Shown here piece after piece: positions 1 to 7,365 of a stretch of DNA of 56,453 nt; within the stretch, counting starts at the first letter, position 1, and each line of letters begins with the position of its first letter. The stretch comes from Clostridium sp. Its GTDB lineage: Bacteria; Bacillota; Clostridia; Peptostreptococcales; Peptostreptococcaceae. The DNA lies in the NCBI GenBank assembly GCA_022782605.1, contig JALFMW010000010.1:1-56453 (forward strand), in the 5' to 3' direction. The position numbers and the translations under genes were made by a program. The notes under the pieces are model-generated. The model had not been told where the DNA came from and did not search any database. It was given only the letters and a program-made list of their open reading frames with translations.

Positions 1-1
1 T

Positions 2-1051
2 TTAAGTGGAGAAATTTTTATAGATAATTACGATAAATTAATGATTGCTACTGGTGCAAGTAGTATTATGCCTTCTTTAGATAAATCTTATGATAATTTA
101 ACTACTTTAAAAGATATGAATGATGGTATAAAGCTTAAAGAATTAATAAGCAAAGAAGAAAATAAAAATATCGTAATTATTGGTGCTGGATTTATAGGAA
201 TAGAAACAATTGAAGCTGCAAAAAAACTAAATAAAAATATTCATCTAATTGGTAGAAGTAATAGAATTTTAAGTAAGGTATTTGATAAAGAGATTACTGA
301 TTTACTAGAAGAAGAATTAAGAAAAAATAATATACATCTACATCTTAATGAAACTATTCAAAAGTATATTGGTGAAGAAAATATAACAAAGGTTATAACT
401 AATAAATCTGAAATAGATTGTGATATTGTAGTTATGGCAATTGGAGTTAAACCAAATACATCTTTCTTAGAAAATACAAATATAAAAATGTTATCTAATG
501 GTGCTATAATAGTTGATGAGTGTGGTAGAACATCAGTTGAAGATATTTATGCTGCTGGAGATTGTGCAACTATAAAAAATTTAGTTACTAATGAGGATAT
601 GTATGTACCTTTAGCTACTGGCGCAAATAAATTAGGTAGAATAGTAGGTGAAAATTTAGGAGGAATTAACTCTTATTATCCTGGTTCTTTAGCTTCAAGT
701 TGTATAAAAGTTTTAGATATGGAAGCTGCTGTTACAGGACTTACCGAAGAAAGAGCTAAAGCTCTTAACCTTGATTTTAAAACTAAATGTATTACTAATT
801 ATAATCAGACTCATTACTATCCAGGTCGTGAAAAATTATTAATAAAGTTAATTTATGATGCCAAAACTAAAGTAATACTTGGAGGACAAATTGCTGGATA
901 CAAGGATGCAGTTCAAAGGGCTAATGTTTTAGCCACTGCTATAACAGCAAAAATGACTACTGAACAACTTGGTATGCTAGATTTATGTTATGCACCTCCT
1001 TTTGCTACTACATGGGATGCTTTAAATGTTGCAGGAAATGTAAGTAAATAA
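2..1051 (+). CDS. CoA-disulfide reductase / NADH oxidase-type flavoprotein, 5'-truncated
   Basis: Pyridine nucleotide-disulfide oxidoreductase of the CoA-disulfide reductase/NADH oxidase group, a cytosolic FAD enzyme using NAD(P)H. The frame is open to the left edge (13 residues precede the first internal ATG at 41), so the N-terminus is missing. About 350 residues remain against roughly 445 for the family. The lost part holds the first FAD GxGxxG and the redox-active cysteine. Visible are the NAD(P)H-binding IIGAGFIGIE near fragment residue 58, the second FAD motif EDIYAAGDCA near 190, and the C-terminal dimerisation domain (PGSLASS onwards). A thioredoxin-like gene follows after 15 bases, suggesting a thiol-redox operon. 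Substrate (CoA disulfide, polysulfide, O2) cannot be decided without the missing cysteine region. Confidence 0.85.
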   Translation, partial: LSGEIFIDNYDKLMIATGASSIMPSLDKSYDNLTTLKDMNDGIKLKELISKEENKNIVIIGAGFIGIETIEAAKKLNKNIHLIGRSNRILSKVFDKEITDLLEEELRKNNIHLHLNETIQKYIGEENITKVITNKSEIDCDIVVMAIGVKPNTSFLENTNIKMLSNGAIIVDECGRTSVEDIYAAGDCATIKNLVTNEDMYVPLATGANKLGRIVGENLGGINSYYPGSLASSCIKVLDMEAAVTGLTEERAKALNLDFKTKCITNYNQTHYYPGREKLLIKLIYDAKTKVILGGQIAGYKDAVQRANVLATAITAKMTTEQLGMLDLCYAPPFATTWDALNVAGNVSK

Positions 1052-1066
1052 TTAAGGAGTAAAATT

Positions 1067-1570
1067 ATGAATCAAATGACATTGAAAGAATTATACGAAG
1101 TTGGTTGCTCTTTTGAATCTTCTGTTGGAGAAGGTACAAAAAGTGAAAGAGCTAGAATTCCCAAGAACTCATCAAGAATAACTTTTGATGAAGACTTAAC
1201 TAATAATATTATAAATTTTGAAAAAGAAGTTAAATTTTTAGTTGCCGGTGAAATCTGGTGCCCTGATTATCAATTAAATGGAGCTGTTTTAAAAAGATTT
1301 ATGGATTTAAATCCAAATTTTGATATGTCAGTAATAACAATGGCTAGAGGTAAAAAATATTTAGAAGCAATTTTAAATATAAAAGATGCAAAATATCCTT
1401 TAATAGTTGTTTTAGACAAAGACTTTAATATATTGGGTAATTTCCAAGAAAGACCGGAAATCGTAAAAAATGCTGCAAGTTTTGATGATATAAAACTAGA
1501 TTACTACAAAGGAAAATATTTAATTGATACTGCCAATGACATTTGGAATATAGTTAAAAATATTAAATAA
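1067..1570 (+). CDS. Thioredoxin-family protein with one-cysteine CPDY motif
   Basis: 167 residues with a thioredoxin-like fold resembling the Thioredoxin_9 type: strand, then WCPDY at residues 64-68, a helix, and later the cis-Pro region KYPLIVVLD. Relatives usually have a WCxDC active site. Here the second cysteine is replaced by Tyr, leaving C65 and a distant C14. A classical dithiol exchange is therefore not possible within the motif, and monothiol chemistry or mixed disulfides are more likely (inference). ATG is preceded by AAGGAG at good spacing. It is translationally close to the flavoprotein upstream and ends in a strong terminator, so the two probably form the end of one operon. No signal peptide, so cytosolic. 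Confidence 0.75.
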   Translation: MNQMTLKELYEVGCSFESSVGEGTKSERARIPKNSSRITFDEDLTNNIINFEKEVKFLVAGEIWCPDYQLNGAVLKRFMDLNPNFDMSVITMARGKKYLEAILNIKDAKYPLIVVLDKDFNILGNFQERPEIVKNAASFDDIKLDYYKGKYLIDTANDIWNIVKNIK

Positions 1571-1586
1571 TTAATACTTATAATCA

Positions 1587-1614
1587 AAAAGACTATCTTA
1601 ACGATAGTCTTTTC
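1587..1614 (+). terminator. Intrinsic terminator after the thioredoxin-like gene
   Basis: Perfect 7-bp stem GACTATC/GATAGTC, extended by A/T pairs, with loop TTAAC and a following TTTT. It closes the plus-strand redox operon just before the convergent ilvA. Confidence 0.85.
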
Positions 1615-1677
1615 ATATATATACATTAAATTCCCTAATTTTTATATTTATACTAAATCCCCTAATTTTTATATCTA

Positions 1678-2895
1678 TTATATTTCACTTACTACAAATC
1701 CTGCAGCTTCTATATCACTTTTTATTTTTGCTATATGATCATGATCAAATGTTTCAAGTATGAATTCAGCTGATTGTTTTCCTATAGCTCCACCAGATGA
1801 TAATCTAGTTTGGTTAGCATTTAATATGTTTGCATTATTTTCACTTATTATTTTTATTAATTCTAAGAATCCACCAGGCTTATCAGTCATTACTGTAGAG
1901 AATGAATATCTTCTTCCCTCTTTAGCTAAACCTACACCTATAACTCTATATAATGTATTAACATCAACATTACCACCAGAAACTATGCAGACAACCTTTT
2001 CCCCTGCAGCTGGTTGATATTTCTTAGATAATAAAGCCGCTGTTGAAACTGCTCCTGCACCTTCAGAAACTATTTTTTGATGTTCTAATAAGAATAACAT
2101 CCCTTGAGCTATCTCTTCTTCAGTTACAGTTATTATATCGTCAACTAATTCTTTTATTATTTCAAATGTAGCATCTCCTGGAGTTTTTACAGCTATACCA
2201 TCAGCTATTGTAGCAGCATGGAATGCAGTTGTAACTTCCCCATTTTTTACTGACTCTTGCATTGAAGGTATGTTGGCAGTTTGAACACCTATTACTTTTA
2301 CATTTGGGTTTAAAGCCTTTGCAGCAACTGCAACACCTGCTATTATTCCCCCACCACCAATTGGGCAAAGTATTGTATCAACTTCATTGTTTAATTGTTC
2401 AAATATTTCTAAAGATATTGTTCCTTGTCCTGCCATTACATGCTCATTATTGAATGGATGTATAAAAGTCGCACCAGTTTCTTTTTGTATCTCAACTGCT
2501 TTTGCATAAGCATCGTCATAAACTTCACCGTTTAATACAACTTCAGCTCCGTATCCCCTAGTTGCGGAAACCTTTGCAAGCGGTGCAGTAGCTGGCATTA
2601 CTATTGTAGCTTTTATACCTGTCATTTGTGCACCTAGTGCAACACCTTGAGCATGATTTCCAGCACTAGAAGCTATGACACCGTTTGCTTTTTCTTCATC
2701 AGTTAAGTTTGCTATAGTATTAACAGCCCCTCTTACTTTAAAAGAACCTGTTTTTTGTAAGTTTTCACATTTATAAAAAACGTTTGCTCCTGTCATTTCA
2801 CTTAACGTTTTACTTTCTAATACAGGTGTTTCTTTAACTACCCCTTTAATAGTTTCTTGAGCTTTTTTAACATCGTTTAAAGTAACTTTTAACAT
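1678..2895 (-). CDS. ilvA: Threonine ammonia-lyase with C-terminal ACT domain
   Basis: PLP enzyme that deaminates threonine to 2-oxobutanoate and ammonia. 405 residues, the length of the short form with a single ACT domain. The PLP lysine lies in the SFKVRG motif (K53) and the glycine-rich phosphate-binding loop GGGGI is near residue 184. The ACT domain covers about 330-405. No other isoleucine genes are adjacent, so a catabolic or redox-balancing role is as likely as biosynthesis. The ATG has GAGAGGG upstream. A sigma-A-type promoter lies about 100 bases upstream and I see no T-box or other leader in that UTR. It converges with the thioredoxin-like gene and appears monocistronic. Confidence 0.93.
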   Translation of the reverse strand: MLKVTLNDVKKAQETIKGVVKETPVLESKTLSEMTGANVFYKCENLQKTGSFKVRGAVNTIANLTDEEKANGVIASSAGNHAQGVALGAQMTGIKATIVMPATAPLAKVSATRGYGAEVVLNGEVYDDAYAKAVEIQKETGATFIHPFNNEHVMAGQGTISLEIFEQLNNEVDTILCPIGGGGIIAGVAVAAKALNPNVKVIGVQTANIPSMQESVKNGEVTTAFHAATIADGIAVKTPGDATFEIIKELVDDIITVTEEEIAQGMLFLLEHQKIVSEGAGAVSTAALLSKKYQPAAGEKVVCIVSGGNVDVNTLYRVIGVGLAKEGRRYSFSTVMTDKPGGFLELIKIISENNANILNANQTRLSSGGAIGKQSAEFILETFDHDHIAKIKSDIEAAGFVVSEI

Positions 2896-2999
2896 ATATA
2901 ATTCCCTCTCTTTTGTATATATATAAAATGTTTTATGTTAGTAAATCATTTTCCCACCCCATAAAAACATTTTCCCTGTTGATTTATTTCCTTGAGTTA

Positions 3000-3028
3000 A
3001 TTATACAATAACTATTTAAAAATATCAA
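3000..3028 (-). promoter_or_regulatory. Promoter of ilvA
   Basis: On the minus strand, TTGATA (3023-3028) and a perfect TATAAT (3000-3005) are separated by 17 bases, reading toward ilvA. The start would be near 2993, giving a leader of about 100 nt with no strong hairpin. The rest of the 2896-3230 gap holds only this promoter and the hairpin after the MerR gene. Confidence 0.6.
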
Positions 3029-3170
3029 ACAACTTTATTTTATATTTGTCAAGAAAACTATTTATATTATTTTTTTATTATATTTTGAATATTTAGTATC
3101 TTTTTTAAAGTTGGCTTTTTTACTTACATTCGGAAATACTTTCAATAATCTTATTCATTTTTTAATAAAT

Positions 3171-3219
3171 AAAACAAGAGAAAATTTCCTTAAATTACCA
3201 GTATATTTTATCTTGTTTT
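3171..3219 (-). terminator. Possible terminator after the MerR-family gene
   Basis: 9-bp inverted repeat AAAACAAGA/TCTTGTTTT with a long loop of about 31 bases, 12 bases beyond the MerR stop. T-rich sequence follows on the minus strand. The long loop keeps confidence low. Confidence 0.4.
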
Positions 3220-3230
3220 AGATTAATTTT

Positions 3231-3989
3231 TTATTCTTTTGTATATATATTTAATGCATTTCTAAAAAATTCTGACATTCCTTTTTTATTATCATCATAA
3301 TATTTTTTAAATCTTTCATCAGCTACATACATTTCTCCTAAATTTCTATGTGCCTCTTTTGTATAAAAATTCCACGTATATCCTAACCATTTTTTATGAA
3401 GCTCGCATGCTTTTTGTGCCTTTTCTCCCGATGGATTATTTTCTTCCATAGCATCTTTTAATGTTTCAATTATTTGCTTTTCTAACTCTTTAAATTCCTT
3501 AAATTCTTCTTCACTCATACCCATAATTTTAGCACTTGAATTGTCAACTTGTGAATCACCATATTTTTCGCGGATTTCTTCACCATATTTTTCTTCATTT
3601 TTATTAATTAAATCTTTCTTAAAAGCTTCAAATTTTTCTTTATTTGACATTTTAATTTCTCCTTTTTTATAATTTATAGTTTTTTCAACATTTTCAATTA
3701 ACAAATCTATCTCTTCTCTTCTCCTAATAAGTTCCTTCTTATGATTATTTAAAGCTGTCATTATATCAAATGATGGAGAATTTACTATATTTTTTATATC
3801 TTCTAATTTAAATCCCATTGATTTATAAAAAAGTATTTGTTGTAATTTATCAATTTCATATTCACCATATATTCTATAGCCAGATGAATTAATTCTCTTT
3901 GGCTCTAGCAAATTTATTTCATGATAATATCTTAATGTTCTTGTACTTATCTTTGCAATTTTACTCAATTCATTAATAGAGTACTCCAT
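3231..3989 (-). CDS. MerR-family regulator with TipAS ligand-binding domain
   Basis: TipA/Mta-type transcriptional activator of 252 residues. The N-terminal MerR winged helix (about 1-68) contains the typical run ISTRTLRYYHEINLL and GYRIYG. A dimerisation coiled coil (75-110) follows, then a C-terminal TipAS antibiotic-recognition domain (about 130-250, with HKKWLGYTWNFYTKEAH). Known relatives bind structurally diverse drugs and activate multidrug genes. I chose the ATG at 3989 because AGAAGGTG lies 5-7 bases upstream; the GTG three codons earlier is part of that SD. No efflux pump is adjacent, so the regulon is not visible here. Confidence 0.88.
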   Translation of the reverse strand: MEYSINELSKIAKISTRTLRYYHEINLLEPKRINSSGYRIYGEYEIDKLQQILFYKSMGFKLEDIKNIVNSPSFDIMTALNNHKKELIRRREEIDLLIENVEKTINYKKGEIKMSNKEKFEAFKKDLINKNEEKYGEEIREKYGDSQVDNSSAKIMGMSEEEFKEFKELEKQIIETLKDAMEENNPSGEKAQKACELHKKWLGYTWNFYTKEAHRNLGEMYVADERFKKYYDDNKKGMSEFFRNALNIYTKE

Positions 3990-4088
3990 TTTTATCACCT
4001 TCTACTTATATTTTGTTAATATCTAATGTTTAAGTAAATTATAAAGTTTTACGTAATGTTAATGTCAACAATATTTTATAAAAAAATA

Positions 4089-4110
4089 AAAGGAACTAAA
4101 AAGTCCCTTT
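4089..4110 (-). terminator. Terminator after the BFD-like gene
   Basis: 9-bp stem (one G-U pair on the minus strand) with an AAAA/TTTT loop, followed on the minus strand by a T-rich tail. It lies downstream of the 56-residue BFD-like gene. Confidence 0.65.
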
Positions 4111-4185
4111 TATCTAAGATCAAATATTTAATCAATAATATATTTTAATATTTAAAATACATTATATAATTTTTCTATGTATTTA

Positions 4186-4356
4186 TTATAATACTTCGTG
4201 AAGAGTTGTTTCTAATTCACAGTCGCATCCACAGCAAACTGTTCCAGCTTCTGTAGCTTCCTTAATATCTTCTACTGTTTTAGCTCCATTAGCTACTGCA
4301 ACCTTTATATCTTCAACTGTTGTTCCCATGCAATCACATACTATTTTATCTGACAT
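4186..4356 (-). CDS. BFD-like [2Fe-2S]-binding mini-protein
   Basis: 56 residues, starting MSDKIVCDCMG and ending TTLHEVL. It carries the bacterioferritin-associated ferredoxin pattern: C-x-C near residues 7-9, about 32 residues of two short helices (TVEDIKVAV, TVEDIKEAT), then the C-x2-C run CCGC. Known BFD domains ligate one 2Fe-2S cluster and act in iron or electron transfer. No bacterioferritin is nearby. Two ATGs are possible. The one at 4356 sits 8 bases from AGGAGG, whereas the one at 4362 is only 2 bases away, so 4356 is preferred. A terminator follows, so it is probably monocistronic. Confidence 0.85.
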   Translation of the reverse strand: MSDKIVCDCMGTTVEDIKVAVANGAKTVEDIKEATEAGTVCCGCDCELETTLHEVL

Positions 4357-4505
4357 CTTCATTTCCTCCTAATAATTTTATATTAAATATATACCCCCAT
4401 AATTTATCAATTAAACACATTTTGTTACTTTTTTTCCCATGTATGTTAATTCATATGATACAAAAAATATTTATTAATATTAAATAACTAAAAGGAGTAA
4501 ATCAT

Positions 4506-4931
4506 ATGCAAAATTTAAATAATATCTTAAAATATTTCACTCTTTTTATAATTGGTGGTATTTCATACTACTTTATTGAGATTATTTATAGAGGATATTC
4601 ACATTTTTCAATGATAATTGTTGGAGGTATTTGCTTTGTATTAATAGGTGCTATTAACGAATTTTCAAATAAGGAAGTACCTTTATTGCTTCAAATGATA
4701 CTTGCTGTACTTATTGTTGATACAATAGAATTAATTTCAGGAATTATTATAAATAAAGTACTACTATTAAATGTGTGGGATTACTCTAATTTAAGATTTA
4801 ATCTTTTAGGTCAAATTTCTTTGAGAAGCTCTATTGCTTGGTTCTTCTTATCTCTTTTAGCAATTTATATGGATGATTTATTAAGATATTTACTTTTTAG
4901 TGAGCAAATTCCAAAGTATAAATTTTTTTAG
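4506..4931 (+). CDS. Integral membrane protein, ABC-transporter type IV / PF06541-like
   Basis: 141 residues with four hydrophobic segments (about 9-28, 36-50, 60-82 and 108-130) and the signature-like stretch GGISYYFIEIIYRGYSHFSM. This resembles the family annotated as putative ABC-transporter type IV (PF06541), found as a stand-alone membrane protein in Clostridia. The activity is unknown, and no ATPase is adjacent. ATG at 4506 with AAAGGAG upstream. Its stop abuts the T-tract of a minus-strand terminator, so it converges with the candidate small RNA at 4932-5004. Confidence 0.65.
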   Translation: MQNLNNILKYFTLFIIGGISYYFIEIIYRGYSHFSMIIVGGICFVLIGAINEFSNKEVPLLLQMILAVLIVDTIELISGIIINKVLLLNVWDYSNLRFNLLGQISLRSSIAWFFLSLLAIYMDDLLRYLLFSEQIPKYKFF

Positions 4932-5004
4932 AAAAAAATTAAGCCCTGCTACGAGGATACAGGGCTTAAAATTCATAATGATAGATAAAAAGTGTGAGGG
5001 AATC
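4932..5004 (-). ncRNA. Candidate small RNA with two anti-Shine-Dalgarno segments
   Basis: No gene explains a very good minus-strand terminator here: a 10-bp stem TTAAGCCCTG/CAGGGCTTAA (4939-4948 and 4960-4969) followed by seven Ts (4938-4932). Upstream on the minus strand is a perfect TATAAT (5014-5009) with TTAATA 17 bases before it (5037-5032). Transcription would start near 5004 and give an RNA of about 73 nt. Its 5' end carries UCCCUCAC and the terminator loop carries UAUCCUCG, both able to pair with SD sequences. If transcription starts further upstream, a 12-bp stem (4975-4986 with 5002-5013) would present UCCCUCAC in a loop. The rest of the 4932-5238 gap holds only the LysR promoter. 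Confidence 0.5.
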
Positions 5005-5008
5005 TATC

Positions 5009-5037
5009 ATTATACGGGTATTTAAGTAAATTATTAA
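5009..5037 (-). promoter_or_regulatory. Promoter of the candidate small RNA
   Basis: Minus-strand TTAATA (5032-5037), 17-base spacer, TATAAT (5009-5014). The -10 is perfect and the -35 matches 4 of 6. Confidence 0.45.
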
Positions 5038-5148
5038 GCTAGTCTTTCTATGCTTTAATAATACATTATTAATGTGAATTTAATGTAAATTTTTTATGAA
5101 CCAAAGTGGAATTTTATATATTTTATTTGTACATATATCTTCTTAATA

Positions 5149-5177
5149 TTGTAAATAAATCCATCTTAATATAAGAT
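5149..5177 (+). promoter_or_regulatory. Possible promoter of the LysR-family gene
   Basis: TTGTAA (5149-5154), 17-base spacer, TAAGAT (5172-5177). It gives a leader of about 55 nt to the LysR start. A weak match in AT-rich sequence. Confidence 0.3.
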
Positions 5178-5238
5178 TTAATTATGTCAATTTAACAAAA
5201 CTTTATTTTACTTATAGTTAGGATGTGATTTCTACTTT

Positions 5239-6138
5239 ATGATAGATTATAGATTAAAAACTTTTCTTACTCTTTGTGAGCTTAAAAATTATACCAAAAC
5301 AGCAAAAAAGTTATTTATAACTCAACCAGCTGTAACTCAACAAATTAAATATCTAGAAAAATATTACGGAGTTACACTATTTAAATATGAAGGTAAAAAT
5401 TTAATCTTAACCCCTGCAGGAAAAGAACTCCAATCTTTTGCTCTTACTTTATCTAAAGATTGTGAAAAAATAGTTCAAAAACTATCTACTAATAAGGAAA
5501 ATATAACTTATAAATTTGGTGCTACTTTGACCATTGGCCAGTATATTATGCCAGATATAATTGAATATATTTTAAAAGAAAATCCTGATACTTCTGTCTC
5601 CATGATAGTTGATAATACCTCTGAATTATTAAAATTATTAAATAAAGGTAAAATCGATTTTGCCATTATTGAAGGAAACTTTAACAAATCCCAATATAGC
5701 TATGAATTATTTTCTATGGAAGATTACATAGGTATTTGTGCTAATAATCATCTTTATAAAGATAATGAATACACTTTAGAAGATTTATCTAAAGAAACTT
5801 TAATACTAAGAGAAAAAGGTTCAGGAACACGAGATGTATTTGAGCAATTACTTTATGAGCAAAATCTCTGTATAGAAAGTTTTAACTCCATCTGTGAAAT
5901 AGGAAGCTTACCTGCAATCTTATCTCTTGTAGCTAATAATTGTGGAATATCATTTATGTACAAAATTGCTGCTGAATCTTATATAAATAATAATTTAGTT
6001 TCACCAATTAATATTAAAGGCTTACCTATGAAAAGAGAATTTAATTTCGTTTGGTTAAAAAATAGCAGATTTGCTTCTTTATACAATGAGTTTTTCAAAA
6101 TTTGTAGAGATTTCAATAATAAAAAAATACCACTATAA
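5239..6138 (+). CDS. LysR-family transcriptional regulator
   Basis: 299 residues, normal for the family. An N-terminal winged helix (1-60) with the classic KLFITQPAVTQQIKYLE recognition region is followed by a periplasmic-binding-like effector domain (about 90-295). Sequence flavour is of the CysL/CbbR type, but no target is identifiable: neither neighbour is divergently arranged with it. The SD is weak and rather distant (AGGATGTGA, about 12 bases before the ATG), so initiation may be poor or regulated. It ends within the shared terminator at 6126-6166, converging with the replication-relaxation-like gene. Confidence 0.88.
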   Translation: MIDYRLKTFLTLCELKNYTKTAKKLFITQPAVTQQIKYLEKYYGVTLFKYEGKNLILTPAGKELQSFALTLSKDCEKIVQKLSTNKENITYKFGATLTIGQYIMPDIIEYILKENPDTSVSMIVDNTSELLKLLNKGKIDFAIIEGNFNKSQYSYELFSMEDYIGICANNHLYKDNEYTLEDLSKETLILREKGSGTRDVFEQLLYEQNLCIESFNSICEIGSLPAILSLVANNCGISFMYKIAAESYINNNLVSPINIKGLPMKREFNFVWLKNSRFASLYNEFFKICRDFNNKKIPL

Positions 6139-6166
6139 ATAAATTATTTTTATCTATAGTGGTATT
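6126..6166. terminator. Bidirectional terminator between convergent genes
   Basis: Perfect 12-bp stem AATACCACTATA/TATAGTGGTATT with T-runs on both strands. It includes the LysR stop codon and serves both the LysR gene and the minus-strand gene ending at 6176. Confidence 0.85.
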
Positions 6167-6175
6167 TTCTAATTA

Positions 6176-7141
6176 TTATCTAAATAAAAATGAAAATATA
6201 TTCTTTTTACTTTGCTTTTCTTCAATTGAGAAAAATGCATCCTCTAAGTTATATAGCAATATTCTATCGTAAGTATAAATAATGTCTATATTTAATTCTT
6301 CATAATTTTCTTTAATCATACTCATAATTTCTATCATATGATCATAAGATTCACCTTGTATTATTAGTGTTGGTTTTTCCTTGAATTTTATATTTAAGTT
6401 GTCATAATGTTCTATAACATTCTCATATCTACTTAACTTATTTAAAAATTCGCCTTTCCATCCATCTACTTTTCTAACAACCTCAACTAAGAAGCTCTTA
6501 TTGTTACAAGTTATTATTGATTGTGGTCTTACTATACAGTCTCTAATACTTTCATTAAGAATTATTTTTGATACTTTATACTCTGTATCTAAGTCCATTA
6601 TTTGTGTTAATAATTGATTAGCTGCTAATAAACACTTGATTTTTGCTGTTTTAATCTCGCTTACATATCCTTGTGAATATGTCTTTCTGTCTAGTGCTCT
6701 TAATAAACCTATACCATGGTATCCTAAATAGTATGCCTTATACGAGCTTGTGCTATTTTCTGATACAAATTCAATTTGTTTTATAAAACTTTTTTCTTTT
6801 AATCTAGTTAATTTTCTTGCTACAGATTTAGATTCTACATTAACTCCATTTTTATTAAGATATGTAGTAAGCTGTAACGAAGTTGCAAAAACTAAATTAT
6901 TTATTGCAAATAATATCATTTTCTCAATTTCACCTATGTGACCTTTTTCTAATAAGAAATCTACTTCAGATTTTGATGTAGTTCTCTTTGGCCTATTGAT
7001 CTTATGATTGTCCCCTTTATAAGATGCAAATGGCGATAGTTTTGTCTCAAAATATTCTTCACTTGGATTTTTCAAATCCACCGCTGTGCAATATTTTCCA
7101 ATTGGTGAAATTAGTTCTGTGTTTTTTCTTTTGTTCCTCAT
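6176..7141 (-). CDS. Replication-relaxation-like winged-helix protein
   Basis: 321 residues. A poorly ordered basic N-terminus (1-65) is followed by a winged-helix region (about 70-135; KMILFAINNLVFATSLQLTT, then SVARKLTRLKEKSFI) and a C-terminal alpha/beta domain. The latter has RPQS near residue 205, the strand FLVEVVRKVDG, and LNKLSRYENVIE. This order resembles the Replic_Relax family (PF13814), plasmid or ICE relaxation proteins with a nuclease-like domain, whose motif is RPDg...EvDrgte...KlxxY. Here the Asp is Gln, so catalysis is doubtful. The SD is an unusual run of seven Gs close to the ATG. No replication or mobilisation gene is adjacent. The family call is tentative. Confidence 0.55.
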   Translation of the reverse strand: MRNKRKNTELISPIGKYCTAVDLKNPSEEYFETKLSPFASYKGDNHKINRPKRTTSKSEVDFLLEKGHIGEIEKMILFAINNLVFATSLQLTTYLNKNGVNVESKSVARKLTRLKEKSFIKQIEFVSENSTSSYKAYYLGYHGIGLLRALDRKTYSQGYVSEIKTAKIKCLLAANQLLTQIMDLDTEYKVSKIILNESIRDCIVRPQSIITCNNKSFLVEVVRKVDGWKGEFLNKLSRYENVIEHYDNLNIKFKEKPTLIIQGESYDHMIEIMSMIKENYEELNIDIIYTYDRILLYNLEDAFFSIEEKQSKKNIFSFLFR

Positions 7142-7320
7142 AATACTCCCCCCCCGATGTGTCTAGGAAACATAATTAATACTTCCATTAAATAGCATAT
7201 TTATATTATAATATTTTTTCATATATTTTACATTTATAATTATTTAAATTTAAATAAAAATTTTATTTTTTGTTTATTTTAGTAAGATATATTATTATTT
7301 ATTCTTAAAATTAAAAAAGA

Positions 7321-7345
7321 TATAAGCTAAATTATATAGCTTATA
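7321..7345 (-). terminator. Terminator of the PspA-SPFH operon
   Basis: 9-bp perfect stem TATAAGCTA/TAGCTTATA with a 7-base loop. On the minus strand it is followed by TCTTTTTT. Confidence 0.75.
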
Positions 7346-7365
7346 CCTTTTTAATATAAAATATT

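Noticed and set aside
4975-5016. 14-codon minus-strand ORF (ATGATAGATTCC...) inside the candidate small RNA
   Set aside because: There is no SD before it, and its ATG overlaps the -10 TATAAT; the terminator and C-rich segments are better explained as a small RNA.
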